Below are positions 11,554 to 32,619 of a stretch of 64,000 nucleotides of DNA, piece after piece. The translations under genes were made by a program, and so were the position numbers. The notes beneath the pieces were generated by a model. That model was given only the letters and a program-made list of their open reading frames with translations, did not search any database and was not told the origin of the DNA. How positions within the stretch are numbered: the stretch's first letter is position 1; each line of letters starts with the position of its first letter. This DNA comes from Telopea speciosissima (taxonomy: Eukaryota > Streptophyta > Magnoliopsida > Proteales > Proteaceae): contig NC_057924.1 of the NCBI RefSeq assembly GCF_018873765.1, positions 13,665,001 through 13,729,000 of the forward strand, in the 5' to 3' direction.

Positions 11554-12470
11554 ATGGTTGACACAAAGACAACCACGGATAATGTCAATGTTCAGATAAC
11601 CTCCATTAAATTGAAGGGAAATTCCAACTATTTGCTTTGGGTACAAGCTGTCCGTGTCTACATTATAGCTAAGGACAAACTTAGCTACATCACTTCTGAT
11701 CCTCCTCCAACAGATTCTAAGGATTACAATACCTGGAAGAAGGAGAATGCTATTATCTTGATTTGGTTATGGAACAGCGTGAAGCCGGATATCGCTGCCA
11801 ATGTCATGTTCTATACCACTACCAAGGGAGTTTGGGATGACCTAAAGGAGACGTACTCTCAAGAGAAGAGTAATGACCCGTATCTTTGACCTTTATGAGA
11901 AATTATTCCAGTTTCAGCAATCCGACAAATCTCTTCAGGAGTATTACAGTACTTTTAAGGGCATGATGGAAGAACTAAATATGTTCCAGCCGCTTACTAC
12001 TGATATTGAGAAGTTAAAGACCCAAAGGAATAAGTTTTTTGTATCCAAGTTCTTGGCTGGCTTGAATCCGAGTTTGAAGAATATCAAAGGGCATCTACTT
12101 GCTGGGGAATCTGTCCCTACTTTGAATGACACCTACTCTAGGTTGCAGCGCATTGTTTCCCCTAGTTCCAAACTTGACACCAATCCCAAGGAAAATTCTG
12201 CTTTTACTACTACTAGAGGCCGTGGTTCAGGGGGAGGACAAGGATTTGGTGGTCGTGGTTTTAGTGGACAGCATATTGACAAGGCTGCCCGGCTATGTAC
12301 TTATTGTGGGAAGACTAATCATACTGTTGATACCTACTGGTCCAAGCATGGGAAGCCTGAATGGGCTCAAAACTTGGCCAATCATGCGACTTCTGAAGAT
12401 GGTTCTGATTTTGCTACACCTAACGACACTAAATCTGGTTCAGCTGTGGGAGATTCATCCACTAACCTTC
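11554..12470 (+). pseudogene. Ty1/copia gag (UBN2-type) with frameshift and damaged zinc knuckle
   Basis: The ATG at 11554 opens a frame with the copia gag start (ITSIKLKGNSNYLLWVQAV, then WDDLKETYSQ). A one-base shift near 11870 moves the frame to MTRIFDLYEKLFQFQQ and SLQEYYSTFKGMMEEL. It ends with a glycine-rich linker and a zinc knuckle CTYCGKTNHTVDTY (12296-12337) whose last cysteine is replaced by tyrosine. Gag would form the virus-like particle. The element sits behind the LTR and PBS at 10608-10891. The frameshift and knuckle change make it non-functional. Confidence 0.85.
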
Positions 12471-12775
12471 GCGATGAGGTGCAGCAGTATAAGTCTTTAG
12501 ATCGGTTAGAGTGTGAGGGCTACGAGTTGGGTAAGCATCATCGTGCTAGTTATCCATCTCGTTCTATGCCCCGTAGTCCTGTCCTTATTTTCTTTAGCAC
12601 ATACTGATGTGTGGGATCCTTGTCGTGCAAGTAATTGACATGGTTTTAGTTATTTTGTCACTTTTGTTGATAACCATTCCCGAACTACATGGTTGTATAT
12701 TTTGAAGGACCGGTCTGAATTTTTACATGTATTTCAAAGTTTTTGCAATGAAATAAAGACCCAGTTTAATACTAT
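12471..12775 (+). pseudogene. copia pre-integrase/integrase remnant joined to gag by deletion
   Basis: Straight after gag the frame jumps to ECEGYELGKHHRASYPSR, the end of the GAG pre-integrase domain. It then runs, with shifts, to the integrase start (TDVWDPCRAS, then FVDNHSRTTWLYILKDRSEF) before similarity stops at about 12775. The protease and most of the pre-integrase domain are deleted, and reverse transcriptase is absent. Confidence 0.8.
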
Positions 12776-13587
12776 GGGTTTCCTATTTGTAAAAGGAATC
12801 CAGTGACAATTGGGTTTCCTGGTCTGTCCATATTTATTCTTAGACAAGGATTTATTCTGTTTAATTACTAACTTTCCTAAATCAATCATTTTTCTGTTTC
12901 CAGTAAGTTTAAATAATAGTGTAAAGGCCAAAGAGCCTCCACGGTTTTTTATGTTGAATAAAGCTTTGTTTTACTCCAATGCTATGTGAGATGCAGAATT
13001 CTGATGTGTAATGCAATAACCCTTGGTGAGATACTAAGGTAAGGTTGGTGAGATTTCAATCTAGTTCTAGGTGAGATTCTTGGTCCATCTTTCTACCATC
13101 AAACCAGGTCAGTATTTTCCGGTTTCTAATTATGTTCATGTGCATATCCTAATTGCTGGAATTTCAATTTCTCCGTTGTTTACATTTGAGATTTTCAAAT
13201 CAAACTTCAGATTTGGCAACTGGATAGTATAACACACCCATGATTTCCAATTTTGTTTTTTTTTTTTCTGCTGATTTCTTCGAGTCGTACTTCAAGCGGG
13301 AATCTTAGTTCTGTTTGTTTTGAAGGTCCGATTCTATTTGCTATTTTAGATTTATAGTCACTTATTAATTTTGATATCTGATCTTTATTCTACTCTTTTG
13401 TTGTTATCAAATTGAATCTTTAAGTTTCTGATTAAACTGTGTGCTGAAACCCTAAACTCTAGAATCCTATTGCATATAGGATAAGTCCATAACTCCAGAT
13501 CTGACCATCAGATTTCAGTCAGATTTTTATTCTGGTTTTCAACTAAATTTTAAACCTAAACCCTTAGGCTTTTAGAAACACATCTAG
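12776..13587. other. non-coding, probably LTR or retroelement leader debris
   Basis: No coding potential. It lies between the copia relic and another primer-binding site. It includes repeated GGTGAGAT phrases (12990-13080) and T-rich runs. Confidence 0.35.
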
Positions 13588-13810
13588 TGGTATCAGAGCT
13601 ATGGCTAGCAATGAGCCAAGACCTTCTGATATGGCTAGCCTGTTGGAATCCTTTAACCGATTGGCAAAGAGTTTACAAAAGATGTCTGAAAGACTTGCTG
13701 CCATAGAATAACAGCATGATGGATCTAATCCATCCCCCTCGCCTGATAGTCCTGAAAATCCTAGAACAAAAGTAGAACGTGATGCAATCCGGGGTTTGGA
13801 AACCTGATTT
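13588..13810 (+). pseudogene. second retrotransposon PBS with short gag-like remnant
   Basis: TGGTATCAGAGC at 13588-13599 is an initiator-Met primer-binding site. One base later, at 13601, an ATG opens a 36-codon frame (MASNEPRPSDMASLLESFNR, then a coiled-coil-like stretch) that stops at 13709-13711. Further in-frame residues follow to a second stop near 13807. The layout suggests the start of a gag in an element lacking a normal leader. No LTR TG...CA pair was defined. Confidence 0.55.
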
Positions 13811-14558
13811 GGATCGCTTATGGGCCCACACGTGTTATAAAACTCAAACAATGAGGCTGATGGTAATTCACAATTTAGGTTGTCTTCAACCTTAGAATGG
13901 AATCTAATCCATTAATAGGTTCAGAACATTCCCTAAACAATCATCAGCTCCATTGCCAGCAGCAGCTTAAAATATAATGGAGTGGTTAAAAGGTTTTTTT
14001 AATTTCTCGACGTCAACTTGTCCAAAATTTCCGAAACTGAGTTGCCCACACTGATGCCCATGTTCGGGTACCATTTTCAAAACCTACGGTGCCTCCTCAC
14101 CCCCACCCCCAACCCACCAAAAAAACCCACGAGAATTGCAAGATGATTAAACAGCTTTACTGGAGCAAGTTTGATACAGGAACAGATCTCGCCCCCAAGG
14201 AATTTTGATCAGGCTTAACCTAAACCAGGTTCTGACGTCAACAGACGATAAGTAGAAGAACCCACACATTGTCATTATGAGTAATGAGATACTCAATAAA
14301 GCACAGTCTGAACTATCAAAAAGTAGAACTTCCATTGCCAAGAGAAACTCACAGATACTGAGAATTGCATTACCCAATTAATTTCCTCTCATCTTCAAGG
14401 TATTTCAGAGGAATCAAAGAATACCCCAAAAAAAATATATCATTAACTCCAACTCCCCGGAATAATAGAAATTAACTCAGAACAATCAAACATTGAAATC
14501 AAAACGACTGAAATACCGAAATAAACAAAAAGGAGAGGAAGGGAAAAAAAAAACTCAC

Positions 14559-14619
14559 GAGAATGCGGATGGGTGGGTCTCCATCCTTGCGGTGCTCCTT
14601 CAGTTTGATGGCTATCCAT
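14559..14619 (-). CDS. LOL2: candidate first coding exon of the LOL gene
   Basis: An ATG at 14619-14617 in strong plant context (AAAATGGA) encodes MDSHQTEGAPQGWRPTHPHS and ends with a consensus donor GTGAGT after codon position 1. That phase joins exactly to the acceptor at 6970 (giving Q-M-G-Q-M-V-C). A short N-terminal segment with a PPGW-like motif before the first finger is typical of LOL2-type proteins as I remember them. If right, the intron is about 7.6 kb and contains the LINE and copia relics. It could instead start an unrelated gene. Confidence 0.55.
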
Positions 14620-14724
14620 TTTCGTTTCTTTCGAAGCTCTCTTCTTCTTAGTTCGTAACAGTCACTCTATAAGACTCAGAAGGTCTCACGAGGGTCACGT
14701 TTGCCTCTAACTGGGAAAGACAGA

Positions 14725-14727
<3 letters not shown>

Positions 14728-14769
<42 letters not shown>
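14728..14769. repeat. (GA)n microsatellite in the LOL/DUO1 intergenic region
   Basis: About 20 GA units in the roughly 450-bp interval between two divergent ATGs (14619 minus, 15073 plus). On the minus strand it falls about 110 bp upstream of the LOL candidate ATG, probably in the promoter or 5' UTR (CT-rich leader). Confidence 0.88.
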
Positions 14770-14774
<5 letters not shown>

Positions 14775-15072
14775 CGTGTGCTTGGCTACCCTTTTAAGTA
14801 ATTAAGTGAACAGATAAAGGATATTTTGGTAAAATTAACGTGTTTTTGAAATGGAGAGAAAAAGGTGGAGTTGTGGGCGTTGGCCGTTGAGTTCGTGGTA
14901 AGTGGATAGTGCCCTTCTCCTTAACCGTCACTTTCAAATATTCTCTGAAGATATATACAAATTGGTGAAAACACAGAGAAAATTTCTGAATGACTTGGGT
15001 TCTTCTTCATTGATGTCAATTCTCTGAGATTATTAATAAAGAAATCTGGGTTTTCAACAAAAGATCTCTGTA

Positions 15073-16285
15073 ATGGAAAAACGCAAGGATGAAATGGTGA
15101 TCAGGAAAGGACCATGGATGGCAGAGGAAGATGAAATACTGAAAGATTATGTGAAGAAGTATGGTCCCAGAGATTGGAGCTCCATTCGATCCAAAGGTCT
15201 TTTACCAAGAACAGGAAAATCATGTCGGTTAAGATGGGTTAACAAGCTTAAACCTGACTTGAAAACGTAAGCATTATTACTCAATTTCTTCTTTTCTTCT
15301 TTCCTTTACATCTCTATGAGTAGTTCTTATTTTGACTGGATTTTTGCTAATAATTATGACTAGTATTATTAAGCTGATCAAGAAGTTTATGTTGTTGAAG
15401 TGGGTGCAAATTTTCGGCAGAGGAGGAAAGAGTGGTGATTGATCTGCAAGCAAAATTTGGGAACAAATGGGCAAGAATTGCAACGTATTTGACTGGAAGA
15501 ACAGATAATGATGTGAAGAACTTTTGGAGTACTAGGCAGAAAAGGTTAGGAAGGATTCGTCAGGCATCATCATCACCTTTACCAAACAAATCACAGAGGA
15601 GAATTGAGAAAATTTCTGTTACTCCTGAAACACATTTTTTGGAGGTATGATAGGAAAACTCCATAATTTTCTCTGTCCACTAGTGTTCAGATGATTTCTA
15701 TATCTATCTTCTCTGCAATTGCTTTTAGTGTGACAGATTTGAAGTCTTTTGTAGAAGGTTTTACAAATGATTTGAATGATGTGTTCTTGATTTCAGGGGC
15801 CTAATTTCGGTGTGGTTTCAACTGGGGAAGAATCATCTTCAAGCGATTGGTCTGGTTCACGTTCTAAAGTGGAAAACTTTGAAGGGACAAAGATGCAACC
15901 AATACCAGAAATGACAAACCCAAATTTTCTTCATCTGGAGACAAACCTTCCCTTACTTGACTACATGCCTATTGAGAAGAAGCCCTGCTACGATCCTTTA
16001 ACCCAATATCCTTTCCCACCACTCCCTGAACCTTCCATGGATCTCCCACTCTTGACAGAAGGCCAAGACCTCATAACTGGACTCTCAGATACGAACTTCT
16101 TGGGTGTTTTTCCACAAGGCCTTAATTTCCCAGTTGGAATGCCATATTTTGGGTTTGATGGTACTGGTCAAATCAGTGGAAAGCATGATAGAGACAATCC
16201 TGTGATGCCAGATAATGGCTTTGATGACTTCCCTGTTGACATGTTTGACTACCTTGAGCAGCTTCCAACCTCATCAGAGCGGTGA
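15073..16285 (+). CDS. DUO1: R2R3-MYB transcription factor, DUO1-like (MYB125)
   Basis: Three exons, 15073-15266, 15401-15644 and 15797-16285, join in frame (donors GTAAGC and GTATGA, acceptors GAAG and TCAG) to give 308 residues, against about 300 for Arabidopsis DUO1. The R2 repeat (about residues 11-64) has tryptophans W15, W35 and W55. R3 (about 65-116) has the usual substitution of the first tryptophan (F69) with W88 and W107. The stretches GPRDWSSIRSKGLL, CRLRWVNKLKPDLK and GRTDNDVKNFWSTRQKRL are DUO1-class rather than general R2R3. The acidic C-terminus (FDDFPVDMFDYLEQLP) resembles the DUO1 activation tail. DUO1 in Arabidopsis is a nuclear activator of sperm-cell genes, needed for generative-cell division. 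A miR159-like site overlaps the R2 codons. It diverges from the LOL candidate exon. No frame defects seen. Confidence 0.93.
15175..15195 (+). promoter_or_regulatory. miR159-like target site in DUO1 exon 1
   Basis: The 21 bases over codons for W-S-S-I-R-S-K match the complement of miR159a at 18 positions. Two of the three differences are G:U pairs, and the third lies opposite miRNA position 12. A miR159 site at this place is known for Arabidopsis DUO1, so it is probably conserved. The miRNA sequence is from memory. Confidence 0.75.
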
Positions 16286-17967
16286 GATCTGGTGGGTTCA
16301 GAATAGGCTTTTTTTTTTACTTTGGATGGATGTATACCTTAAAGGCTATCAATAGTTTCTTTTTTTCTCATACCTTGTGTATGTTACTGTAGTAGTATGG
16401 ACTATATTCAAAAACCCAGGTTCCTCAACTTGTGGAACCAGTGACTGATTTTTGTAATCTTTTGTGGTTTGTGTGCTCTACGTTACTAGCAATATAAAGT
16501 TGCATCTCCAAGGGATAATTTTTGCAACCCTGGAGTTTCAGCTCAATTTAATATGGTTAGAATGTATGTAAAACCAAGAACTAAATCTTCTTTTGCACAT
16601 GGATAATCAAATTGATAAATTTTGGTGCACTGCAGTTACACAGTAAGGAACATGGTTTTAGGGATCGGTATCAGATTGGCAGAGATCCCAAACCAAGTGA
16701 TCCGTATCGGTGAATCAGTAAAAAACCCATTTTTAAATGGAAACCAGGGAAACCAGTGGTAAATCTGTCTGACCAAGACCGATACAGGGTGATCCGTATT
16801 CATTACAGATTTCTAAAACAATGGTAAAGAACGATAAAACCCTTAGACGGCATTTATTTATTTATGAGAAAAAGAACACTGCCTGGACAAGTGGACGCAG
16901 ATACAGAAGTGCATGAAATTACCAATCCAATAAAAAAATAAAAAATAATCATGTCCATGTCCATGATCCCTCGTTGTTGTCATTGGCACCCAGACTAATG
17001 CATGGACTACACGACCAGAGAGCGATCTCTTACCCTTATTTATTTACTAAACTATCTTGTGACTGATTTTAACCAGTATATGAATCCATTTTTACAGAAA
17101 TTTATCAAATGAACTGTGATTAGTGGGTTTGCCTGACCTGGCAGAAGAAGCATTGACCATTTTACAACCCCCTTTCCAAAATATTTTTTAAAAATAAAAG
17201 CCTAATTGATAATTATTAGGTCAGCTACCAAACGGACCATCCTTCCCTCCACAACTCCTTTGCAACTCCGCCGTAGACACAAGCCGAAGGCACAGCTGAT
17301 TCTGTACTTCAGGAGGCTTCTGAACCTGCAAGCCTTTGTATAGCCAAACATTTCTTTACGTACGGTATTCAATATAATTTCCCACAGCACTTCCACTTTC
17401 ATTGACAATGTAAACATTAATACTGATCCATATATGTACACATGACTAAGCTGTTCTCATCACTTCCAGCAAAGATCATACAACACAAAACCAGGGGAAG
17501 GAAGGGACAAAAACACAAGTATATGCCCTAACGCTAACAGTATATTATTTTCTTCTGCAGAAAATTCGCACATGCCAACAAGACATGTTTCCTTTCTCTA
17601 CAAAGGACTACTGGATATCAAACTTGAATTGGTTAAGAAAAGAAATGAATGATAAAGTCCTACTGTTTCCCTATCTTATATTTTTTTTTTCCTTTTTTTT
17701 TCTTTTTTTTTTTTTTTTTTTTTTTCTCTTAACCCACTTTGGGTGAGAGTGAGGGTGAGGGAATTTTGTCCATCTTAAGGGTTGATCACTGAAATGAATA
17801 CCCCATATCTGTAACTTCATGTCACATCTACAAACATATCTAAGTATCAACCATGGTTCCAAATGCAACCAGTTTCTAGCTTGAAATGATTAACTTCAGC
17901 ATGAGTTGCTCATCATCACTGTTGATGCCATGAGCTTGGAAAATCCATTCCACCTCAGAATACAGCA
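16286..17967. other. intergenic region between convergent DUO1 and NRPB2
   Basis: Holds the 3' UTRs of the two convergent genes. At 16650-16820 there is a short repeat beginning GGTTTTAGGGATCGGTATC, with relatives at 28960, 39238, 45698 and 52490-52575. A long T-rich tract lies at 17680-17727. The minus-strand frames at 17202-17441 and 17671-17868 are not supported by any family. Confidence 0.5.
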
Positions 17968-28298
<10,331 letters not shown>

Positions 28299-28754
28299 TT
28301 GTTTTCGCTTAAGCAACAAACCCTAGTTTGTGAAAGATAAACAGATTCAAAAACAAATGCCAAAACCCTAGCAACTTTATACTCGCTTTCTAGATGATCT
28401 GCTTCAAATTTTATTCCATTTTTTCTTTTTCCATCATTTAATTCAAATTTATATCCATTTTTCGCCTGCTAATATTTTTGGAGTTTAGAGGCGAAGCAGA
28501 GCGAAAACGAGAGAGACGGTCCAAGAATGAGACGAACGATGTCTCCTGGGACAATTGGGAGTTATATATGAAATAAGTAGTTTTCTGACTCAGCCGAGTG
28601 CCTAGGTAACTCGGCCGGATCAATTTACATTTGAGTTGAGCCAGACTGAATTGGGCCGCAGAGATCATCCATAAGACCTGCAAGCCCATATCTCCTTCAC
28701 ATTTTCACTGACAGATTTGACTTCCCAAAAAGGCCCAAATATCTTGAGTAATAT

Positions 28755-28879
28755 GGCAGCGTTTGGTATGCATTCTATGCCGATTTTGCACTTTTCGATG
28801 ATAAAAATAGTTGCTCTTACTGCTCGAGAATGTGAAATCAACCTAGAATGCACTCCAAGAATGCATACTAAACACAGCT
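28755..28879. mobile_element. Tourist/PIF-like MITE (125 bp), present only in copy A
   Basis: Ends GGCAGCGTTTGGT and, reverse complemented, AGCTGTGTTTAGT are imperfect inverted repeats, with TAT on both sides as a 3-bp target duplication. Copies B and C continue straight through the site without it. A relative with TAA at its left lies in the CASP-like intron at 56094. Confidence 0.78.
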
Positions 28880-30417
28880 TATGTGTGTAACCATTGAAAT
28901 TTGAAAAAAAAAAAAAAGACCAACATAGTAGGCTGTATTTCAAAAAATCAGATATTTTCATGGTTTTAAGAATCGGGAATTGGATTGGTGAATCATTGAT
29001 TCGGATTAGAATCCACCATCACCATGACCATGATCGATCTCGATTCCGATCATTTCGATACGATTGATCCATTCTCTCTCTCTCTCTCTCTCATGGTTGT
29101 GTTGCCCTTTTAATATGCGAAACCATACAACATTGCATCTCATTGGTGCGCTCCTCTATATCACTTCCTTAGAGAACCCTCCCCAAAATCTTAAAACCTT
29201 AAACATTGAAACTTAGACTTAAATAGTAAAAAGGTGAATGCCAATGTGAATGTAGTTTTCGGAAATATAGGGAAAGAAAAAGTTAAAGAGACCATTTTCC
29301 ACCACAGTGGGTGAAGGAAAAATCCACATATCTAGAGTCATTATTATTCTTCATATTATACGAAATCGATAATCCCTCCTACTATAAAAGTCGATAATTC
29401 TTCCTTCGTCAAAGGTGAAGAAAAACTGCCTCTAAAATCACAGGCATGGCTTGGTTAATTGGTTGGTCTTAATTTGGCCCAATAAACAAAGGACCAATAT
29501 ATACCAAGTGAAAGCGACTGAACCAGACTGATCTACACTGTCGATCTCACAGTCACACAGGCTTATACTATTACACTCACGAACAAGTTAAGGGCCAAAT
29601 ATAAAAAGATTAGAGCTGCCTGATTAGATCCACCAAGATTGGATGGCTCAAAAACAACCCACCATAAGATAGTTTGATCTACAGATTTGTGATAATTAAA
29701 TCTATGATTAAAGGGAGAAAAAAAACAAATCATACCTTAAATCTCTCAGATTTTCTTATATTCTTAGAATATGGAGCACGTATGCTACGAAGTGGAGCCA
29801 TTAGAACTTGTTGTTTACCTTGTTCGTAGCAGCAACCTATTACCATGCAAGATTAAAGTTAGAAAAAAAATATTAAGAGTTAAATAAAAACATATATTAG
29901 CATTGAAATTGATCAGAATCAAAGCTAGCCTAACAGTTACGACTGTGAGGCCATCTAACCATCATATATTCACATCACACATGAAATCTAGGGCAAGAAA
30001 ACCATAAAAGAAGGGGGGGGGGGGGGAAAAAAAATAGATGAAAACTATTATACATGGAACTCACAAAACTAGTTTACAAACTTCCTTAAGTGATGCAATC
30101 AAGCTTAAGGCTTTGCACGCCTGGCGATTTTCCGCTAGGTGCACGGCCGTGCGATTTTCTGCCAGACGCACGGCCCTGCGTTGGGAACTATATTTCCAGA
30201 AATAATACAGAGGACGTATCTTTCGAATGAGATCATGCGGTAATTGTCTGACAATGGGGTTATAGGATAGAAAAAAGCTTCTCTTGAGTCAAAGAGGGGA
30301 GTTTTTGAACCTTTTGTGCAGCGAGGGCGCTCGAATTCTTGAGATCAGGGAGGGGCACCGCTGGTGATTGATAAACTGAGAAAGATGAATGCTTGAGATC
30401 AGGTAGGTGTAGGAAGG

Positions 30418-31285
30418 TCAGGATCTCCGTTGTTCAACTTCTCTCCATAGAATTGTTATACTCATCTAAAAAGCTTTTGCCATCTGTAACAATGAGCGGA
30501 TTTCTATAAAATTCATAGTTTTATAACCAATGCTCGTGTGTCTGTTACTCCTATTGGTTTGCCGTTAAAGTAAAAAATCAATGAAAATATCCTAACAAAA
30601 GAACCATATATAGGTAGTAATTAATGTAGAACAAAGAGAAGGGAAACGTCTCTCTGAGCAAGGGGCATAGCCTACGACTACTCACATGCTTTTTTGTTAA
30701 TTTTTTTGAAGAAAGAAAAATGAATAGAAAAATATTTGTGAAGGAGCGTTGGCCACCCACTTGCTCAAAGAAACCTCTCCTTAAATGTAAACATTATAAA
30801 ACAAAACAACCAAATATTCATTGATTCCATCTCATTAGGGCTGGGACATAATAACAATATATCACTCATTTAAAAACATAGTAATTTTGTCCTAGATGGT
30901 AATTCTAGATTTGATCTAACCAAATTACATGTTTTTCGATGTCAAAACGTTGTTTATCCTCGACATTGTATGGATATGTGTTGGGCTATGGTTGGCATTT
31001 GTGTGACATTACCAAACTCAACATGTTCTTAATCAAATAGTTTAGACGCTGAATTTGTCATCCCCCGGACAATGATGACAACAGGACATGGACTGACATT
31101 CATAGTTCTCGAAAGGACTTGTTCATGCACTAAGACCATATCACCCTCATATATATAATAATAATAATAACAATAGTAAAAATGATTAAAAAGACTTTTT
31201 TATTAATGTTGAAGGAGGAACTATTCACATTCCCTAACCACGATGAATTTTTTAATGAAGTATAAAGGACGAAAAAATTGGAAAA
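30418..31285 (+). repeat. left arm of a large inverted repeat
   Basis: Matches 33366-34262 in reverse complement. GATCTCCGTTGTTCAAC here pairs with GTTGAACAACAG...there, and the other edge pairs the TATAAAGGAC and GTCCTTTATAC-like ends. It is the right part of copy A. Between the arms lie about 2.1 kb. Confidence 0.75.
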
Positions 31286-31309
31286 ATCCCAAAATTTGGC
31301 CCATGGGAC

Positions 31310-32600
31310 CCTACGGGTGTAAGTACCGCGGTCTTCGGAGGAGGGTTCCTCGGCCTTATGGCTACAGGATTGTCTTTGATGCATAACGGCGTATCGTTTC
31401 AATACATCATCATGGGGGATGGGATCATGCTTCATAAAAATGATGGAGTCGCCACCTAGGATTAAGGCCTAGGACCCAATGGGTGTAGCCCTATCCGTGG
31501 TGAGTAGAAATGGGCTACGTGATTCCGTATGGTCTGGTAAAGATTATGGATAAGTGGTCAGGTTACGAACATGAGAAGGTATTAGCACCCCATCTTGCCC
31601 GGTTAAATCGATCTTTCTATTAGATGCAAGGTTTCGAAAATTCTCCATTAATAATACTTCCTATACCAACATGCAAGACTAAGTTATGATGCACTAAACA
31701 TGACAAAGAAAAGAAAAAATTATTTACTATATACACTAAAGCGAACTATTTTAATGGTCTACATTGTGCCAAAGTAATAAGAAGGAAAGAGACAGATACC
31801 TGTCAAACAATAAAAGAAACGAATGAAAATGTACTAAATGCGAAATATACGATGTCCCACGGCTCAGGTGGAGACGAATGAACAGTTTGCCTCTCTCTTA
31901 TCGGACAGAGTAAGGACTATAAGAGATGGGTTTCGTTACTCAGACTTCAGACAGAGTAACGGTTGTATAAGGGATTCTCGTTATCTGTATACAGACAAAA
32001 TAACGGCTGTAAGAAGGATGTTTTCGCTACCCGTATGCAGACGGAGTAACGGCTATAAAAAAAGGGAGATTTTTGTTACACATATGCAGACGGGGCAACG
32101 GTTTAACCTAAGATGGGAGCACTCACTCTTCAAATAGGGTAATCGAAGGATTTACCTGTAACTTGAGAGAAACCTTACAAAGACCACTCAAAAGAGGCTT
32201 GAATGGAGGCAAAAAGGCCAAAAAAACGAGCTGAGACCCTCTCCCCTACTCTCTTCTTCATCAAAATGAGGGAGGGGGACCTCCCTATATATAGGAGTGC
32301 CCCACTAATCACGGCACCGTGAAAGTCCTCCACAGTTCTGTGGAAGAAGACTCCAAGGGGCCGTGAAAGTCCTTCCACGGTGCTGTGATAATCTTCACGG
32401 CGTCGTGCTTAAGGTGTGACATCACCAAGCACTTTTGGGCTCCAAATGGGCTTCTTTGGGCTTTTTGGGGTATGTTTAGTCCTATTTGCCTTTTTTTTCT
32501 CCCTTTTGACTATTCATGAAATTTTCTGTAGGGGGCTCCGCCCCCCCAACACTCCCTAGTAGGGGGGCTGCCTGCCCCCTACAACCCGCACGGCCCGCTA
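31310..32600 (-). mobile_element. LTR-like repeat (R3), minus orientation
   Basis: The reverse complement matches R1 (42240-43066) and R2 (47556-48530). Shared features are paired GTGAAAG/CACGG blocks, a TATA element (CCTATATATAGG on plus at 32284-32295), the CCGTTAC/GTAACG minisatellite, TCCACCTGAGC and the CACCTAGGATT...CCTAGGACCC block near 31455-31480. The likely 3' end in element sense is ACCGCGGTACTTACA at about 31321. It resembles long LTRs of Ty3/gypsy elements. No internal domain was found beside it. Confidence 0.6.
31902..32104. repeat. minisatellite of about 45-48 bp within the LTR-like repeat
   Basis: Four and a half units marked by CAGAC(G/A)GAGTAACGG recur at about 31950, 31995, 32038 and 32086, each followed by an A/T-rich part and TTCGTTAC-like ends. 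The R1 and R2 copies carry about two units. Confidence 0.75.
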
Positions 32601-32619
32601 ACCTGCTAACTGGATCGCC

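Larger units (their letters stand above)
28600..31305 (+). repeat. dispersed repeat, copy A
   Basis: Collinear with B (about 38990-42000) and C (about 45130-47490). Shared blocks include CGGCCGGATC...TTTACATTTGAG at the left and CAGGATCTCCGTTGTTCAA near the middle. GTAATTAATGTAGAA and GGCATAG...ACTCACATGCTT occur to the right. It starts within about 300 bp of the NRPB2 start codon, so the NRPB2 promoter is partly repeat-derived or bordered by it. It holds simple TC repeats (29074-29091), a poly-G tract (30016-30027) and an 80-bp GC-rich insert (30115-30190) absent from C. No gene. Confidence 0.8.

Noticed and set aside
17202..17868. Minus-strand frames downstream of NRPB2
   Set aside because: Lysine runs from a poly-T/poly-A tract and no match to a known family; likely 3' flank.
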